From the NCBI GenBank assembly GCA_958417695.1, contig CATZDQ010000002.1:1-30339 (forward strand): 30,339 nucleotides of DNA, given 5' to 3'. The translations under genes were made by a program, and so were the position numbers. Positions 21,540-28,860 of this stretch are shown piece by piece. Below the pieces are notes generated by a model, which saw only the letters and a list, made by a program, of their open reading frames with translations, did not search any database and was not told where the DNA came from. Origin of the DNA: an uncultured Clostridiaceae bacterium. Its GTDB lineage: Bacteria; Bacillota; Clostridia; TANB77; CAG-508. How positions within the stretch are numbered: the stretch's first letter is position 1; each line of letters starts with the position of its first letter.

Positions 21540-23327
21540 ATGGTACGATATAGCGATGAATTAATTGATGAAATTAGAAATGGAAATGATATCGTAGATG
21601 TAATTTCCCAATATGTAGTATTAAAAAGAAGTGGTAGAAATTTTTTTGGATTATGTCCATTTCATAAAGAAAAATCACCTTCTTTTTCTGTCTCACCAGA
21701 TAAGCAAATTTTTCATTGCTTTGGCTGTGGAGTAGGTGGTAATGTTTTTCACTTTGTCAGTAAAATCGAGAATTTAAATTTTAAAGAAACTGTAGAAATG
21801 CTAGCTGACAGATGTGGAGTTAGCCTACCATTACTAGATAATGAAGGAGATAGTAAAACGGCACTTCTAAAATCAAAGGTTTATGAAATCAATACAATAG
21901 CAGCTAATTTTTATCATGAAAATTTGTACAAGCCTTCTGCAAAACCGGCACAAGAATATGTGAAAAAGAGAAAACTAGATAATGCTACCTTGAAGAATTT
22001 CTTAATAGGCTATGCAGGCAATTATAATGAACTTGCGACTCTATTATTACAAAAAGGGTATACAGAAGAAGAAATGTTAGCTTCTAGCTTAGTAAATAAG
22101 ACGCCAGATGGTAAATATATCGACCGTTTTCGAAAAAGGCTTATGTTTCCCATACAAGATGTTCGAAATCGCGTTATTGCCTTTGGTGGAAGAGTCCTAG
22201 ATGATAGTAAACCTAAATACATTAATTCACCAGAAAATGTAGTCTATAGTAAGGGAAGACATTTATTTGGACTAAATGTAGCCAAAAGAGGTGATTTAAA
22301 GAAAATTATCATTGTAGAAGGATATATGGATGCTATTTCTTTACATCAAAGAGGGATTACTAATGCAGTAGCTTCTTTAGGAACGGCAATGACAGAAGCA
22401 CAAGGAAGACTGCTACGTAAAAGTAGTGAACAAGTGATTATTGGTTACGATTCTGATGGGGCAGGACAAGCTGCTACTATGAGAGGTTTAGAGATTTTAC
22501 AAAACTTAGGTTGTGATATACGTATATTACAATTAGAAGGAGCAAAAGATCCTGATGAATTTGTCGTAAAATATGGACCAGAAAGATTTGAAAAAGAAGT
22601 GGATAAATCTATTTCACTAGTAGAGTATAAAGTAAAAATGCTGCAAAAAGATTTAAAGTTGGACCAGGCCAATGATAAAATTAAATTTTTAAAAGAAATA
22701 GCTAAAGTGTTATCCAAAATGGATAATGAAATCGAACAAGAAGTATATGCAGAAAAAATAGCAAAAACTTATCAAATTTCAAAAGAAGCAATTTATGCAG
22801 AAATCAAAAAATTAGATTCTCCTATCTCCCAAGGAACTAAAACATTAGAAAAAACAAAACCTAGATTAGAAGATAAAAAGCAAGAGGAAAATGTACAAAA
22901 TGAGCAAATCGATAGAAGAGAAAGATTGATTATATATTTTTTAGTCAATTATCCAGAAGAAAGTTATGCTATTTTAAAACAATATATAAAGCCAGAAGAT
23001 TTAAAAAATGAAAGAAATCAAAACATTTTAAAAAAATTGTATGAAGAATTTGAAAAGGGAAATAGTAATACTAATAATGTATTAGATTGGTTTACAGAGG
23101 AAGAGACTATTAACTATCTTTCTTGGATAATGGCATATGATTTTGAAATTGCAGAGATTGATAAAGGCATTGAAGATGTATTACGTAGCTATCAAAAAGA
23201 AAGAGTGATAGCAAAACGAAATGAAATTATTAAACAGTTAGAAAATAAGAATTTAACGAAAGAAGAGACACATGCTTTAGAAAATAAACTAAATGATATC
23301 ATTATACAACTGGCAAAAATGAAATAG
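21540..23327 (+). CDS. dnaG: DNA primase DnaG
   Basis: A 595-residue primase that makes RNA primers at the replication fork. The N-terminal CHC2 zinc finger has C39-x2-H42 and C60-x2-C63 (CPFHKEKSPSFSVSP, HCFGCGVGGN). The RNA polymerase core follows (GRNFFGLC onward; RFRKRLMFPIQDVRNRVIAFGGR). The TOPRIM domain (KIIIVEGYMDAISLHQ and GYDSDGAGQAA, about 255-345) holds the catalytic Glu and the DxD-like acidic residues that bind metal. The C-terminal helicase-binding region (about 440-595) is helical and charged. AAGAAAGG precedes the ATG. sigA follows after 12 bases, the classic macromolecular-synthesis operon (rpsU is absent here, as in many Firmicutes). Confidence 0.97.
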   Translation: MVRYSDELIDEIRNGNDIVDVISQYVVLKRSGRNFFGLCPFHKEKSPSFSVSPDKQIFHCFGCGVGGNVFHFVSKIENLNFKETVEMLADRCGVSLPLLDNEGDSKTALLKSKVYEINTIAANFYHENLYKPSAKPAQEYVKKRKLDNATLKNFLIGYAGNYNELATLLLQKGYTEEEMLASSLVNKTPDGKYIDRFRKRLMFPIQDVRNRVIAFGGRVLDDSKPKYINSPENVVYSKGRHLFGLNVAKRGDLKKIIIVEGYMDAISLHQRGITNAVASLGTAMTEAQGRLLRKSSEQVIIGYDSDGAGQAATMRGLEILQNLGCDIRILQLEGAKDPDEFVVKYGPERFEKEVDKSISLVEYKVKMLQKDLKLDQANDKIKFLKEIAKVLSKMDNEIEQEVYAEKIAKTYQISKEAIYAEIKKLDSPISQGTKTLEKTKPRLEDKKQEENVQNEQIDRRERLIIYFLVNYPEESYAILKQYIKPEDLKNERNQNILKKLYEEFEKGNSNTNNVLDWFTEEETINYLSWIMAYDFEIAEIDKGIEDVLRSYQKERVIAKRNEIIKQLENKNLTKEETHALENKLNDIIIQLAKMK

Positions 23328-23339
23328 GAGGGATTATCT

Positions 23340-24575
23340 GTGAAGAAAACTGAAAAAGCAGAAGAAATAGAAGAAGTAAAAAAAGAAGATAAAGTAGCTA
23401 GTAGAGAGAAAAAAGCTGATATGAAGGCAACTATTAAAAAAGATACGAAGAATACAGGAAAGAAAGAACCAAATACAGAACTTGCCAAAGAGCAAGAAGC
23501 CAAAGAAGCCGATAAAGTAAAGGAAATTATTGAAAAGGCAAAAACAAAAGGGAAAATTACGTATGGAGAATTAGCAAGCCAATTAGATGAAGCGAATGCT
23601 GAACAGATTGATAAAGTATTTGATGCATTTGAAGACTTAGGTGTAGATATTTTACAAGAAGATTTAGAAGAACCAGATATTGAAGATTTAGAAGAAGTAG
23701 AAGATATTAAATTAGAAGATATTGACTTAACCGCTATGGATGGGGTAAATGTAGATGACCCTGTTAGAATGTATTTAAGAGAAATTGGTAGAATTCCTCT
23801 TCTTTCCTATGAACAAGAATTAGAATTAGCTCAAAAAGTATTAGAGGGAGACGAAGAAGCTAAACAAAAGTTAGCAGAATCTAACTTAAGATTAGTAGTT
23901 AGTATTGCGAAAAAGTATGTAGGTAGAGGAATGTTATTCTTAGATTTAATTCAAGAAGGAAACATGGGGTTAATTAAAGCAGTAGAAAAATTTGATTATA
24001 CTAAAGGATTTAAATTTAGTACCTATGCTACTTGGTGGATTAGACAAGCTATTACTAGAGCTATAGCAGACCAAGCAAGAACGATTAGAATCCCTGTACA
24101 CATGGTAGAGACGATTAATAAATTAATTCGTACATCCAGACATTTATTACAACAATTAGGACGTGAGCCTACCCCAGATGAGATTGCTAAAGAGATGGAA
24201 ATTCCTGTAGAAAAGGTAATGGAAATCCAGAAAATAGCCCAAGACCCAGTTTCTTTAGAAACGCCTATTGGAGAAGAGGATGATAGTCATTTAGGAGATT
24301 TTATCCAAGATGATGATAGTCCAGCGCCACAAGACTCTGCAGCCTATACATTACTAAAGGAACAATTAGAAGAGGTTATGGGAACGTTAACACCAAGAGA
24401 AGCAAAAGTGTTAAAATTACGTTTTGGGCTAGAAGATGGAAAAGCACGTACTTTAGAAGAAGTAGGAAAAGAATTCATGGTAACGCGTGAAAGAATTAGA
24501 CAAATTGAAGCAAAGGCTTTAAGAAAGTTAAGACATCCTAGTAGAAGTAAAAAATTAAGAGACTATATGAATTAA
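23340..24575 (+). CDS. sigA: RNA polymerase primary sigma factor SigA (RpoD)
   Basis: A 411-residue vegetative sigma factor. It begins at GTG with AGGAGGG 7 bases upstream. The first 55 residues are a Lys/Glu-rich extension. Region 1.1 follows at about 55-110 (ITYGELASQLDEANAEQIDKV), region 1.2 at about 138 (DPVRMYLREIGRIPLLS), region 2 at about 180-250 (NLRLVVSIAKKYVGRGM, DLIQEGNMGLIKAVEKFDY, FSTYATWWIRQAI), region 3 (GREPTPDEIAKEM), and region 4 helix-turn-helix (TLEEVGKEFMVTRERIRQIE) that reads -35 elements. Its expected -10/-35 targets match the many TTGACA/TATAAT promoters in this window. Co-transcribed with dnaG. Confidence 0.98.
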   Translation: MKKTEKAEEIEEVKKEDKVASREKKADMKATIKKDTKNTGKKEPNTELAKEQEAKEADKVKEIIEKAKTKGKITYGELASQLDEANAEQIDKVFDAFEDLGVDILQEDLEEPDIEDLEEVEDIKLEDIDLTAMDGVNVDDPVRMYLREIGRIPLLSYEQELELAQKVLEGDEEAKQKLAESNLRLVVSIAKKYVGRGMLFLDLIQEGNMGLIKAVEKFDYTKGFKFSTYATWWIRQAITRAIADQARTIRIPVHMVETINKLIRTSRHLLQQLGREPTPDEIAKEMEIPVEKVMEIQKIAQDPVSLETPIGEEDDSHLGDFIQDDDSPAPQDSAAYTLLKEQLEEVMGTLTPREAKVLKLRFGLEDGKARTLEEVGKEFMVTRERIRQIEAKALRKLRHPSRSKKLRDYMN

Positions 24576-24584
24576 TTAAATAAT

Positions 24585-24619
24585 AAAGAGGAGTATAAAT
24601 TAGAGTTTTACTTCTCTTT
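24585..24619 (+). terminator. Terminator of dnaG-sigA
   Basis: An 11-bp stem (24585-24595 with 24609-24619, one G-U pair), followed by a T/A-rich tail. Confidence 0.75.
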
Positions 24620-24662
24620 TATATTTTATTTATTTAATTCTATACGGTATATCGTTTTACAT

Positions 24663-24695
24663 TTTTATAATTAATGACAGTAGTTAATTATAAAA
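24663..24695. repeat. AT-only 12-bp inverted repeat
   Basis: TTTTATAATTAA at 24663-24674 and its exact complement at 24684-24695, with a 9-base loop. It lies between the sigA and tRNA terminators. It may be a backup bidirectional terminator or simply AT-rich sequence. Confidence 0.6.
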
Positions 24696-24705
24696 GTAAA
24701 GAAAA

Positions 24706-24728
24706 ATAACTAGCTAAAAGCTAGTTAT
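24706..24728 (-). terminator. Terminator of tRNA-Met
   Basis: A perfect 10-bp stem ATAACTAGCT/AGCTAGTTAT with an AAA loop, followed on the minus strand by five T. It lies 16 bases past the tRNA 3' end. Confidence 0.85.
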
Positions 24729-24744
24729 ATCAGTTTCTTTAGAA

Positions 24745-24821
24745 TGGTAGCGAGAAGTGGATTCGAACCACCGACCTGTCGGGTATGAACCGAATGCTCT
24801 AGCCAACTGAGCTATCTCGCC
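24745..24821 (-). tRNA. tRNA-Met(CAT), elongator type
   Basis: A 77-nt tRNA with encoded CCA. The acceptor GGCGAGA pairs with TCTCGCT (first pair G-U); discriminator A. The D arm is GCTC...GAGC. The anticodon loop TTCATAC puts CAT at 24785-24787. The T arm GGTGG-TTCGAAT-CCACT follows. It closely resembles Bacillus elongator tRNA-Met (GGCG acceptor, CGGTTCATACCCG) and lacks the initiator's unpaired first base and three G-C pairs. An Ile2 tRNA (CAT modified to lysidine) is less likely. The anticodon stem has one T-C mismatch at its outer pair. Confidence 0.93.
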
Positions 24822-24843
24822 ATGTCTAAATAAGACAAGTATT

Positions 24844-24872
24844 ATTATAAAGTGTATTTTCTATTTTGTCAA
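24844..24872 (-). promoter_or_regulatory. Perfect consensus promoter of tRNA-Met
   Basis: On the minus strand: TTGACA (24867-24872), a 17-base spacer, TATAAT (24844-24849). It directly abuts the terminator of the upstream gene. Confidence 0.9.
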
Positions 24873-24876
24873 GGAA

Positions 24877-24906
24877 AAAAGAACAATTTTTTTAAATTGT
24901 TCTTTT
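24877..24906. terminator. Terminator of the 136-residue gene
   Basis: A 13-bp stem (24877-24889 with 24894-24906) with a TTTT loop. On the minus strand it ends in a T-run that merges into the tRNA promoter. Confidence 0.85.
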
Positions 24907-25316
24907 TATCTCTCTAATCCATTTTTATCTTCTATGTTTTTCTCTTTAATTTGTTTTACTTGTTCAGAAGTAAGGGCTTTTTTGCTTCGAGGTGCAGATG
25001 CACTCACTGTAGTACCATATAATTTTTGTTTAGCTCTAAAAGTTTTTTCTTCCAAAGCTAGTTCTTTAGCCACTCTATCATCAATTTCTTTTTGGCTTTT
25101 TTGTAAAGCTTGTGCTTGTTTTAAAGTCTCGATATCACTACTATTATTAGCAAGAATAGCAATATCATCTCTATCTCCATTATCCATATTGGTATTTGCC
25201 ATCTCTGCAATGGAATGACAAAAATCTAAAATAGGTCGCATACAATAAGCAACAAAAGACATTTTATTTCTAGTTTTTTCTATATTCATATTATGTTGTA
25301 TACTTTGTTTATCCAT
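24906..25316 (-). CDS. Uncharacterised 136-residue protein
   Basis: I do not recognise this protein. It has no membrane segment or signal peptide. The first 45 residues are helical with FVAYCMRPILDFCHSIAEM, which might form an amphipathic helix. An acidic Asp/Asn region follows (NMDNGDRDDIAILANNSSD). The second half is charged and probably helical or coiled coil (LKQAQALQKSQKEIDDRVAKELALEEK), ending Lys-rich. ATG 25316 is the only in-frame candidate, since a stop codon lies ten bases upstream. AGGAGG is 32 bases away, but a perfect 8-bp hairpin lies between, leaving about 10 unpaired bases. It ends at a clear terminator, so it is a real single gene. Function unknown. Confidence 0.7.
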   Translation of the reverse strand: MDKQSIQHNMNIEKTRNKMSFVAYCMRPILDFCHSIAEMANTNMDNGDRDDIAILANNSSDIETLKQAQALQKSQKEIDDRVAKELALEEKTFRAKQKLYGTTVSASAPRSKKALTSEQVKQIKEKNIEDKNGLER

Positions 25317-25322
25317 ATATTT

Positions 25323-25354
25323 TTCTTAACAAAAATGTTAAGAATTCACCTCCT
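25323..25354 (-). promoter_or_regulatory. Ribosome binding site separated from its start by a hairpin
   Basis: AGGAGGTG (25347-25354 on the minus strand) is followed by the inverted repeat TTCTTAAC-ATTTTT-GTTAAGAA (arms 25337-25344 and 25323-25330) and then six bases to the ATG. Folding the hairpin shortens the distance from 32 to about 10 bases. Confidence 0.6.
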
Positions 25355-25467
25355 AATAAGGAATTTTCTAATCATACAACTTTATCTTAACATAAACCTG
25401 AAAAAAAAGCAACCATTTAGGGCAAAAAAACAACAAAAAGTAGGAAAACCTGTTTGGTGAGCTTTTT

Positions 25468-25512
25468 TGTCGAAAAAGACAGAATAAGCTTATTTCTAAG
25501 AAAAATGTCGAA
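25468..25512 (+). promoter_or_regulatory. Two possible Spo0A boxes upstream of the DUF6514-like gene
   Basis: Two direct copies of TGTCGAA (25468-25474 and 25506-25512), both extended to TGTCGAAAAAG, 38 bases apart. They lie 20-64 bases upstream of the -35. TGTCGAA is the core 0A-box sequence. The rest of 25317-25600 shows only the promoter and the reverse-gene leader. Confidence 0.5.
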
Positions 25513-25531
25513 AAAGCAAGAAATAAAAAGC

Positions 25532-25560
25532 TTGTCAAAATCAGAAAAAGAGAGTACAAT
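25532..25560 (+). promoter_or_regulatory. Promoter of the DUF6514-like gene
   Basis: TTGTCA (25532-25537), a 17-base spacer, then TACAAT (25555-25560), 40 bases before the ATG. Confidence 0.7.
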
Positions 25561-25600
25561 GTAAAAGTCAGTTTTTTTTAGAAAGGGGAATGTCGTACAA

Positions 25601-25879
25601 ATGAGAAATTTATACGGAAGTGTTATGATTAACAAAGAAATCAAGGAAAAGGGACAAAGAATACAAGAATGTGTAAATTATTACAAACTGAAAAATCAAA
25701 AGTATGGCCTTGAAATTGTAAAAGAAAATGAAGAAAGACAGGGAATAGAAATTACGAATGTAATAGATGTAACCGATGACGAAGAAAAAATCAACACAAT
25801 ATTAAATTTATTAGTTGTAAAAGAAGTAATGCCAAATTCACCAGACATCATAGAAGATGTAGTTAAACAATACACTTAA
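25601..25879 (+). CDS. Small protein resembling the DUF6514 family
   Basis: A 92-residue soluble protein. The pattern NYYKLKNQKYGLEIVKE (about 26-42), then an internal strand EITNVIDVTDDEEKINTILNLL and the ending VMPNSPDIIEDVVKQYT, fits the short Clostridia family I know as DUF6514, which has no assigned function. That assignment is from memory. AAAGGGG precedes the ATG. It is a single gene with a good promoter and two possible Spo0A boxes upstream, and its terminator is shared with the convergent Tyr-rich gene. The upstream boxes and the ylbJ neighbourhood suggest expression around the onset of sporulation (inference). Confidence 0.7.
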   Translation: MRNLYGSVMINKEIKEKGQRIQECVNYYKLKNQKYGLEIVKENEERQGIEITNVIDVTDDEEKINTILNLLVVKEVMPNSPDIIEDVVKQYT

Positions 25880-25887
25880 AAACAAAA

Positions 25888-25929
25888 AGAGCAGAAAAAA
25901 GGAAATTAATCCATCCTTCTTTCTGCTCT
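25888..25929. terminator. Shared bidirectional terminator
   Basis: A 16-bp stem (25888-25903 with 25914-25929) with one A-C mismatch. It lies between the convergent DUF6514-like and Tyr-rich genes, and its right arm lies inside the last codons of the latter. Confidence 0.8.
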
Positions 25930-26154
25930 ATTTTCTACTCGTGTAGTATTACATAATTTCTCATACTCTTTACATTTAATTTTATAATCTAATTGTTGAC
26001 TCATATAGCGATAATACATATAAGCCTGTTCATATTGCATCATAGGATTTAACATGGGATTATCATATCCATTATCCATACCTTCAAAAGGGGGATAAGG
26101 AGGATAACCCGAAAATCCATAAACATTATTAAAATCTGTCGCATTTTTATCCAT
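25906..26154 (-). CDS. Tyr/Pro/Met-rich small protein next to ylbJ
   Basis: An 82-residue protein I cannot assign. The first half is rich in Tyr, Pro, Gly and Met (YGFSGYPPYPPFEGMDNGY, PMLNPMMQYEQAYMYYRYM), with no signal peptide. The second half looks helical and charged, with Cys in KIKCKEYEKLC. This composition resembles small spore-coat proteins. GGAG lies 9 bases before ATG 26154; an in-frame ATG at 26163 directly abuts the GGAG and is excluded. It lies 51 bases downstream of ylbJ on the same strand with no terminator between, so it is probably co-transcribed with it. A coat or spore-surface role is inference from composition and context. Confidence 0.7.
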   Translation of the reverse strand: MDKNATDFNNVYGFSGYPPYPPFEGMDNGYDNPMLNPMMQYEQAYMYYRYMSQQLDYKIKCKEYEKLCNTTRVENRAERRMD

Positions 26155-26205
26155 ATACACCATCTCCTGTTCTTTTATAATCTATGCAGTTAAAACCGAT
26201 TTATT

Positions 26206-27294
26206 CTATAAGTTTAAATTAAAAATAGGAAAATAAGTAATCATTAAGAACGTGTAACTAGCAGCTAGAAGTCCATGCAGAACTTTTCCATAAAAATAAG
26301 CTTTAATAGAAATATCCGTTTTAGCTGTAATACTAAAAACTTGTAATAAAACAGAAAAACCACCAAATCCTAATAAGAAAGCTGCTAAAATAATATTAAC
26401 AGAAATGCACTTATACGGAATAAGTGCTACTTGTTTAACACCATTGGTTAATTCTAGAATGCCGGATAATAAACTAACTGAAAAACGAGAATCAGTAATA
26501 CCAAAAGCTTTTAATAAAGGAGAAAGAAAAGAACTACCGATTTGTAATAGATGACTTTTATCTAAAATAGAAAGGACTACGCTAAACAGTACTACAAAAC
26601 CACCAATTACCATGACACTATTGATAGCCGATAAAATACTCTTACCAAGGACTTCTCCCAAATTAGAAAAAGAAACCATATCTTTAGAAGTATCTATAGA
26701 AGAATACGTTTTGGTAAATTTAATATTTACCTGTTTCCTCTTCCAAAAACGAAACAAAATACCGACACTAATGCCTGCCAAAACATGTGTTATTAATAAA
26801 AGAATACCAATTAATGTATTTCCAAAGAAACTAATACCAACAGTCCCTAAAATGAATAAAGGACCAGAATTATTGGTAAAAGCTACTAAACGTTCGGCTT
26901 CTTCTTTAGTGCATAATCCTTGCAATCTAAAATTACTAACAATTTTAGCTCCAACAGGATAACCACTGATAATCCCCATGATAAAAGCATAGGCACCACA
27001 ACCAGGTACGTTAAAAAGTGGTCGCATAATCGGGTCTAAGAATTTACCAATTTTAGAGACAATAGTCGTATAACTAAGCATTTCGGTTGCCATAAAAAAA
27101 GGAAGCAAAGAAGGAACCACCTGATTTGCCCATAGAAGTAGCCCTGTTTTAGCAGCAGAAAGATTACTCTTTGAAAAAATTACCAAACAAGCTGCAAATA
27201 AGCAAAACAAGGCAGGTAAAAGATTACGTTTAACAGATAATAGAAAAATTCTGGGTTTAGGAGAACTCCTTAAAGAACGACTCATTGTTTTCAT
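26206..27294 (-). CDS. ylbJ: Sporulation integral membrane protein YlbJ
   Basis: A 362-residue polytopic protein with a nucleoside-recognition (gate) type domain. After a basic N-terminus come about eight hydrophobic segments. Conserved stretches include NQVVPSLLPFFMATEML (57-73), PLFNVPGCGAYAFIMGIISGYPVGAK (93-117), LVAFTNNSGPLFILGTVG and GILELTNGVKQVA. These fit YlbJ, a mother-cell protein needed for spore cortex and heat resistance in Bacillus, where it is under sigma-E. AGAGG precedes ATG 27294, which decides this start over ATG 27330. It is divergent from mfd. A sigma-E-like -10 lies upstream. Confidence 0.92.
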   Translation of the reverse strand: MKTMSRSLRSSPKPRIFLLSVKRNLLPALFCLFAACLVIFSKSNLSAAKTGLLLWANQVVPSLLPFFMATEMLSYTTIVSKIGKFLDPIMRPLFNVPGCGAYAFIMGIISGYPVGAKIVSNFRLQGLCTKEEAERLVAFTNNSGPLFILGTVGISFFGNTLIGILLLITHVLAGISVGILFRFWKRKQVNIKFTKTYSSIDTSKDMVSFSNLGEVLGKSILSAINSVMVIGGFVVLFSVVLSILDKSHLLQIGSSFLSPLLKAFGITDSRFSVSLLSGILELTNGVKQVALIPYKCISVNIILAAFLLGFGGFSVLLQVFSITAKTDISIKAYFYGKVLHGLLAASYTFLMITYFPIFNLNL

Positions 27295-27316
27295 GTCAAT
27301 ACCTCTTTCTATTTTA

Positions 27317-27324
27317 TATGTATG
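27317..27324 (-). promoter_or_regulatory. Possible sigma-E-type -10 element of ylbJ
   Basis: CATACATA on the minus strand, 22 bases before the ylbJ ATG, is close to the CATACAnT -10 of sporulation sigma-E. No clear -35 (ATA-type) is visible at the expected 14-base spacing. Confidence 0.35.
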
Positions 27325-27417
27325 AAACATTAAAGAAAATAGTACAAAATAGATAGAAATTTAAACAAGCAATTTCAACTAAACAAGGAATTTCTTGGAA
27401 AAGTTATGCATAGCATA

Positions 27418-27446
27418 TTGAAAAATCAGCATAAATTCTATATAAT
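27418..27446 (+). promoter_or_regulatory. Promoter of mfd
   Basis: TTGAAA (27418-27423), a 17-base spacer, then a perfect TATAAT (27441-27446), 34 bases before the ATG. Confidence 0.8.
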
Positions 27447-27480
27447 AGACCCATGTAAAAAATAAAGAGGAGAACACAAA

Positions 27481-28860
27481 ATGAATAGCCTATTAACACA
27501 ATTAGGAAATCTCCCAAAAATGAAAGAAATAAAACAAGCTATCCAAGAAAAAAAGAGTCCGATAACTATATCGGGCTTATCTGACGTTGGAAAGATAAGA
27601 ATTTTGGGACAATGTTTACCTGATAAAGAAAAAGTAAATATAATCGTAACTTATAATGAAATACAAGCTAAAAAAATCATAGAAGATTTGGCATATTTTA
27701 TACCAAAAGAACAAATTGCTTTTTTTCCAAAAAAAGAAATCGTAACCTATGACTATTTAGCAGAAAGCAAAGAATTACCTTATGAGAGAATGGATACATT
27801 AAATCGTATGTATGCAGGTAGTGTCAAAATGGTTGTAACGACTATAGAAGCACTTATGCAAAAAATGATACCAAAAGACGTATTATACAAAGAAGTCCTT
27901 TCTTTCCAAATGAGTAGTCACTACTCGCTAACGACCATTAAAGAAAAATTAGTAGCTTTAGGTTATGAGCGAAATGAACTAATAGAAGGAAGAGGCCAAT
28001 TTAGCATTAGAGGCGGTATTGTCGATATTGCCATATCTGAAAAAACAGGTGTTAGAATAGAATTCTGGGGAGAAGAAGTAGATTCTATCCGTGAATTTTC
28101 TATTAGTAGTCAACGTTCTACAAAAATGTTAGAACAAATTACCATTTATCCAGCACATGAATTTATTTTAGAAAAACCAATTACACAGGTTATAGAAGCT
28201 ATCCAAAAACCATTTGTAGAAGAAAAATTATCCGATAAAGACATAACTAAAAAACAACTACAAGCGTATATAGCGCATATACAAGAAAACAAACAAGAAG
28301 ACATAGAATGGATACAAAATGGGAACTATATCAGTAAAATAGATAAATATTTGCATGCCTTTTATACAAAACCAGCTAGCTTTTTAGAATATGTAGATAA
28401 ACATACAATGGTATGGATAGATGAATCTACAAAAGTGAAACAAAGACAATCCAGTATTTTAATAGAAAATCATAATTTAATAAAAGCTTTGTTAGAAAAA
28501 GAAAAAATGATACCAGAAGCACTTCTAGAAATACAACCTTGTGAAATAGAAGACTTAGGCAAACAGACCGTATTTTTAGAAAAACAAGACATTGGAATCG
28601 CCAAAAGTAGTATATGTCAATTCCACTTCCAAGAAAGAGATGTGCATTACTATAAAAGCGAAATGGAATTACTATTAGAAGATTTACAAAAGTGGTTAAA
28701 TGAAAAGAAAAAAATGATCATCTTAGGTGGAAAAGAAGAAGATGCTAGAAAATTTTCAGCCTTGCTACATGAAAAAGAAATCCCTAATCAATTTGTTAAA
28801 ACATTAGAACAAGAACAAAACAAAGAATTAATGCCGGGAATCCTAGTAACAACCCGGTAG
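27481..28860 (+). CDS. mfd: Transcription-repair coupling factor Mfd, N-terminal part (frameshifted gene)
   Basis: These 459 residues are the N-terminal UvrB-like module and domain D3 of Mfd, the translocase that removes stalled RNA polymerase and recruits UvrA. Recognisable parts are GLSDVGKIRI (degenerate P-loop area), FPKKEIVTYDYLAESKELPYERM, VTTIEALMQKM and GRGQFSIRGGIVDI (about 175-188). GAGGAG precedes the ATG. The frame ends at TAG 28858 directly after codons for VTTR. The continuation is in the +1 frame at once. Removing one C from the CCC at 28853-28855 restores V-T-T-G-R-L-S-T-G-F-E, with the Gly and GFE expected in Mfd. So the gene is whole except for one extra base: sequencing error, fresh mutation, or (less likely) recoding. 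Confidence 0.93.
   Translation: MNSLLTQLGNLPKMKEIKQAIQEKKSPITISGLSDVGKIRILGQCLPDKEKVNIIVTYNEIQAKKIIEDLAYFIPKEQIAFFPKKEIVTYDYLAESKELPYERMDTLNRMYAGSVKMVVTTIEALMQKMIPKDVLYKEVLSFQMSSHYSLTTIKEKLVALGYERNELIEGRGQFSIRGGIVDIAISEKTGVRIEFWGEEVDSIREFSISSQRSTKMLEQITIYPAHEFILEKPITQVIEAIQKPFVEEKLSDKDITKKQLQAYIAHIQENKQEDIEWIQNGNYISKIDKYLHAFYTKPASFLEYVDKHTMVWIDESTKVKQRQSSILIENHNLIKALLEKEKMIPEALLEIQPCEIEDLGKQTVFLEKQDIGIAKSSICQFHFQERDVHYYKSEMELLLEDLQKWLNEKKKMIILGGKEEDARKFSALLHEKEIPNQFVKTLEQEQNKELMPGILVTTR

Noticed and set aside
25368..25644. Two minus-strand Phe/Leu-rich frames upstream of the DUF6514-like gene
   Set aside because: AT-rich artefacts across a promoter region with possible Spo0A boxes; no ribosome binding site.
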